Source: Tannerella sp.
Lineage (GTDB): Bacteria > Bacteroidota > Bacteroidia > Bacteroidales > Tannerellaceae
Assembly (NCBI GenBank): GCA_031289515.1
Contig: JAITPH010000270.1
Location: 1 to 13,818, forward strand
Direction of reading: 5' to 3'
DNA: 13,818 bases
Shown in pieces: positions 13,062 through 13,818 of the stretch (position 1 is its first letter; every line of letters starts with the position of its first letter). The notes under the pieces are model-generated. The model was not told where the DNA came from. It saw nothing but the letters and a program-made list of their open reading frames with translations, and made no database searches. The position numbers and the translations under genes were made by a program.

Positions 13062-13787
13062 ATGCTGCATAAGACTAATGGCATTGTACTACATTCGATT
13101 CCGTATAACGACAGGTATTTCATCATAAATATGTATACGGAAGACTTCGGACGCGCCTCTTACATGGTGTCGAACACGCACGGCAAGAGGTCGAAGTTTT
13201 CGCGCGCCCTGATGCTGCCTCTTTCTATTCTCGAACTGGAAGTCGAACATCTCAATAACAGAGACATACAACGCATAAGAGAGGCTAAACCCGCCTGCGC
13301 TTTCTATCAGTTGTACCGCGATCCGTCTAAAAACGCCATCACCTTGTTTCTTTCGGAGACGCTCTACCGGATAATTCAGGAGAAAGAAGCCAACCGCCCT
13401 CTGTTCGACTACCTTTGCCGCTCGATAAGGTGGCTCGAAATTGCCGACGCCGGAATTGCTAACTTCCATCTTACTTTCCTGTTTCAACTCGCTCACTATC
13501 TGGGTATTCGACCAGACAACAAATCGTATAGGGCAGGACGCATTTTCGATTTGCGAAACGGAGTGTTTACCGACGAATTGCCTGCGCACGACAACTTTTT
13601 AAGCAGGGAAGAGAGCGTCGTCTTCGAGCGTTTGCTGCGCATCAACTACGAAAACATGTCGCTGTACACATTCTCGCGACAGGAACGCGCCGACATTATC
13701 AGACATATTTTAAGCTATTACAGACTTCATCTGACTGATTTTCCCATTATCAAGTCTTTTGCGGTTATGCAAAGTTTGTTCGACTGA
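13062..13787 (+). CDS. recO: DNA repair protein RecO
   Basis: A 241-residue recombination mediator that binds single-stranded DNA and SSB, anneals strands and with RecR loads RecA onto gaps. The N-terminal OB fold (1-80) is recognisable from GIVLHSIPYNDRYFIINMYTE-like sequence, with the segment about 95-240 forming the helical C-terminal domain. The spot where many RecO proteins carry a four-cysteine zinc finger (around 150-175, in the RIFDLRNGVF region) has no cysteines, a variant I associate with Bacteroidota RecO. Length is normal. It is divergent from the tRNA-Glu/rpsT unit. With recF at 4333-5439 it supplies two of the three RecFOR partners in one window; recR is not here. Confidence 0.93.
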   Translation: MLHKTNGIVLHSIPYNDRYFIINMYTEDFGRASYMVSNTHGKRSKFSRALMLPLSILELEVEHLNNRDIQRIREAKPACAFYQLYRDPSKNAITLFLSETLYRIIQEKEANRPLFDYLCRSIRWLEIADAGIANFHLTFLFQLAHYLGIRPDNKSYRAGRIFDLRNGVFTDELPAHDNFLSREESVVFERLLRINYENMSLYTFSRQERADIIRHILSYYRLHLTDFPIIKSFAVMQSLFD

Positions 13788-13790
13788 AAC

Positions 13791-13818
13791 TTATTTTCTC
13801 ACCCAGACGCCGGTTATG
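13791..13818 (-). CDS. Possible C-terminal end of a convergent gene
   Basis: The minus strand reads eight sense codons (ITGVWVRK) followed by TAA at 13793-13791, three bases past the recO stop. That would suit a tightly convergent neighbour. The stretch is too short to test, and a plus-strand ATG at 13816-13818 could instead begin a co-directional gene. Confidence 0.25.

Noticed and set aside
1..13818. CRISPR array, insertion sequence, phage or defence genes
   Set aside because: No spaced repeat array, transposase, integrase or target-site duplication is visible; the only long direct repeat is the pair of tRNA-Glu genes.

Overview
This window is a stretch of chromosome from a member of the Bacteroidota, most likely the order Bacteroidales. 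Three things point there. The promoters match the Bacteroidota sigma-factor pattern TTTG-N19-TAnnTTTG, with exact copies in front of tRNA-Tyr and in front of tRNA-Glu/rpsT. GyrB has the short form of about 650 residues. The gene families are typical: a DUF4369-thioredoxin lipoprotein, a mammalian-type glutaminyl cyclase, a RecO without zinc-finger cysteines, and S41 protease next to 5-formyl-THF cyclo-ligase. Genus cannot be told from the sequence alone. I see no insertion sequence, phage gene, CRISPR array or defence system. This is core, housekeeping-rich DNA.

Left part (1-5439). The first 140 bases hold no gene I can assign, but they contain two hairpins. A TlpA-like thioredoxin lipoprotein lies on the minus strand. 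It shares a short divergent promoter region with a plus-strand operon of dCMP deaminase, an S41 C-terminal processing protease and 5-formyltetrahydrofolate cyclo-ligase. That operon runs head-on, with a 26-nt coding overlap, into a minus-strand pair: recF followed by a DUF721 (DciA-like) gene that overlaps recF by 4 nt.

Middle part (5440-7049). Divergent from recF are a membrane-anchored TPR protein and lumazine synthase (ribH). tRNA-Tyr(GTA) and tRNA-Gly(TCC) follow, driven by a promoter that begins inside the end of ribH, and a two-way terminator closes the unit.

Right part (7050-13818). A long minus-strand operon starts with gyrB. It continues with a fused peptidase C26 / peptidase M19 enzyme (1-nt overlap with gyrB), a lipoprotein that looks like a type II glutaminyl cyclase, and a SufE-family protein. 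Upstream of it is a second minus-strand unit, tRNA-Glu(TTC)-rpsT-tRNA-Glu(CTC), with a terminator between rpsT and the second tRNA and another after that tRNA. recO is divergent from this unit and ends close to the right edge.

Together the genes cover replication and recombination (gyrB, recF, DUF721, recO), nucleotide and folate supply (dCMP deaminase, 5-FTHF cyclo-ligase), envelope protein processing (S41 protease, glutaminyl cyclase, TlpA-like lipoprotein, TPR protein), riboflavin and Fe-S metabolism, and translation (rpsT, four tRNAs). The least ordinary items are the C26-M19 fusion inside the gyrB operon, the pair of tRNA-Glu isoacceptors around rpsT, and recF-DUF721-gyrB lying within about 8 kb. 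None of these proves a new biological system.
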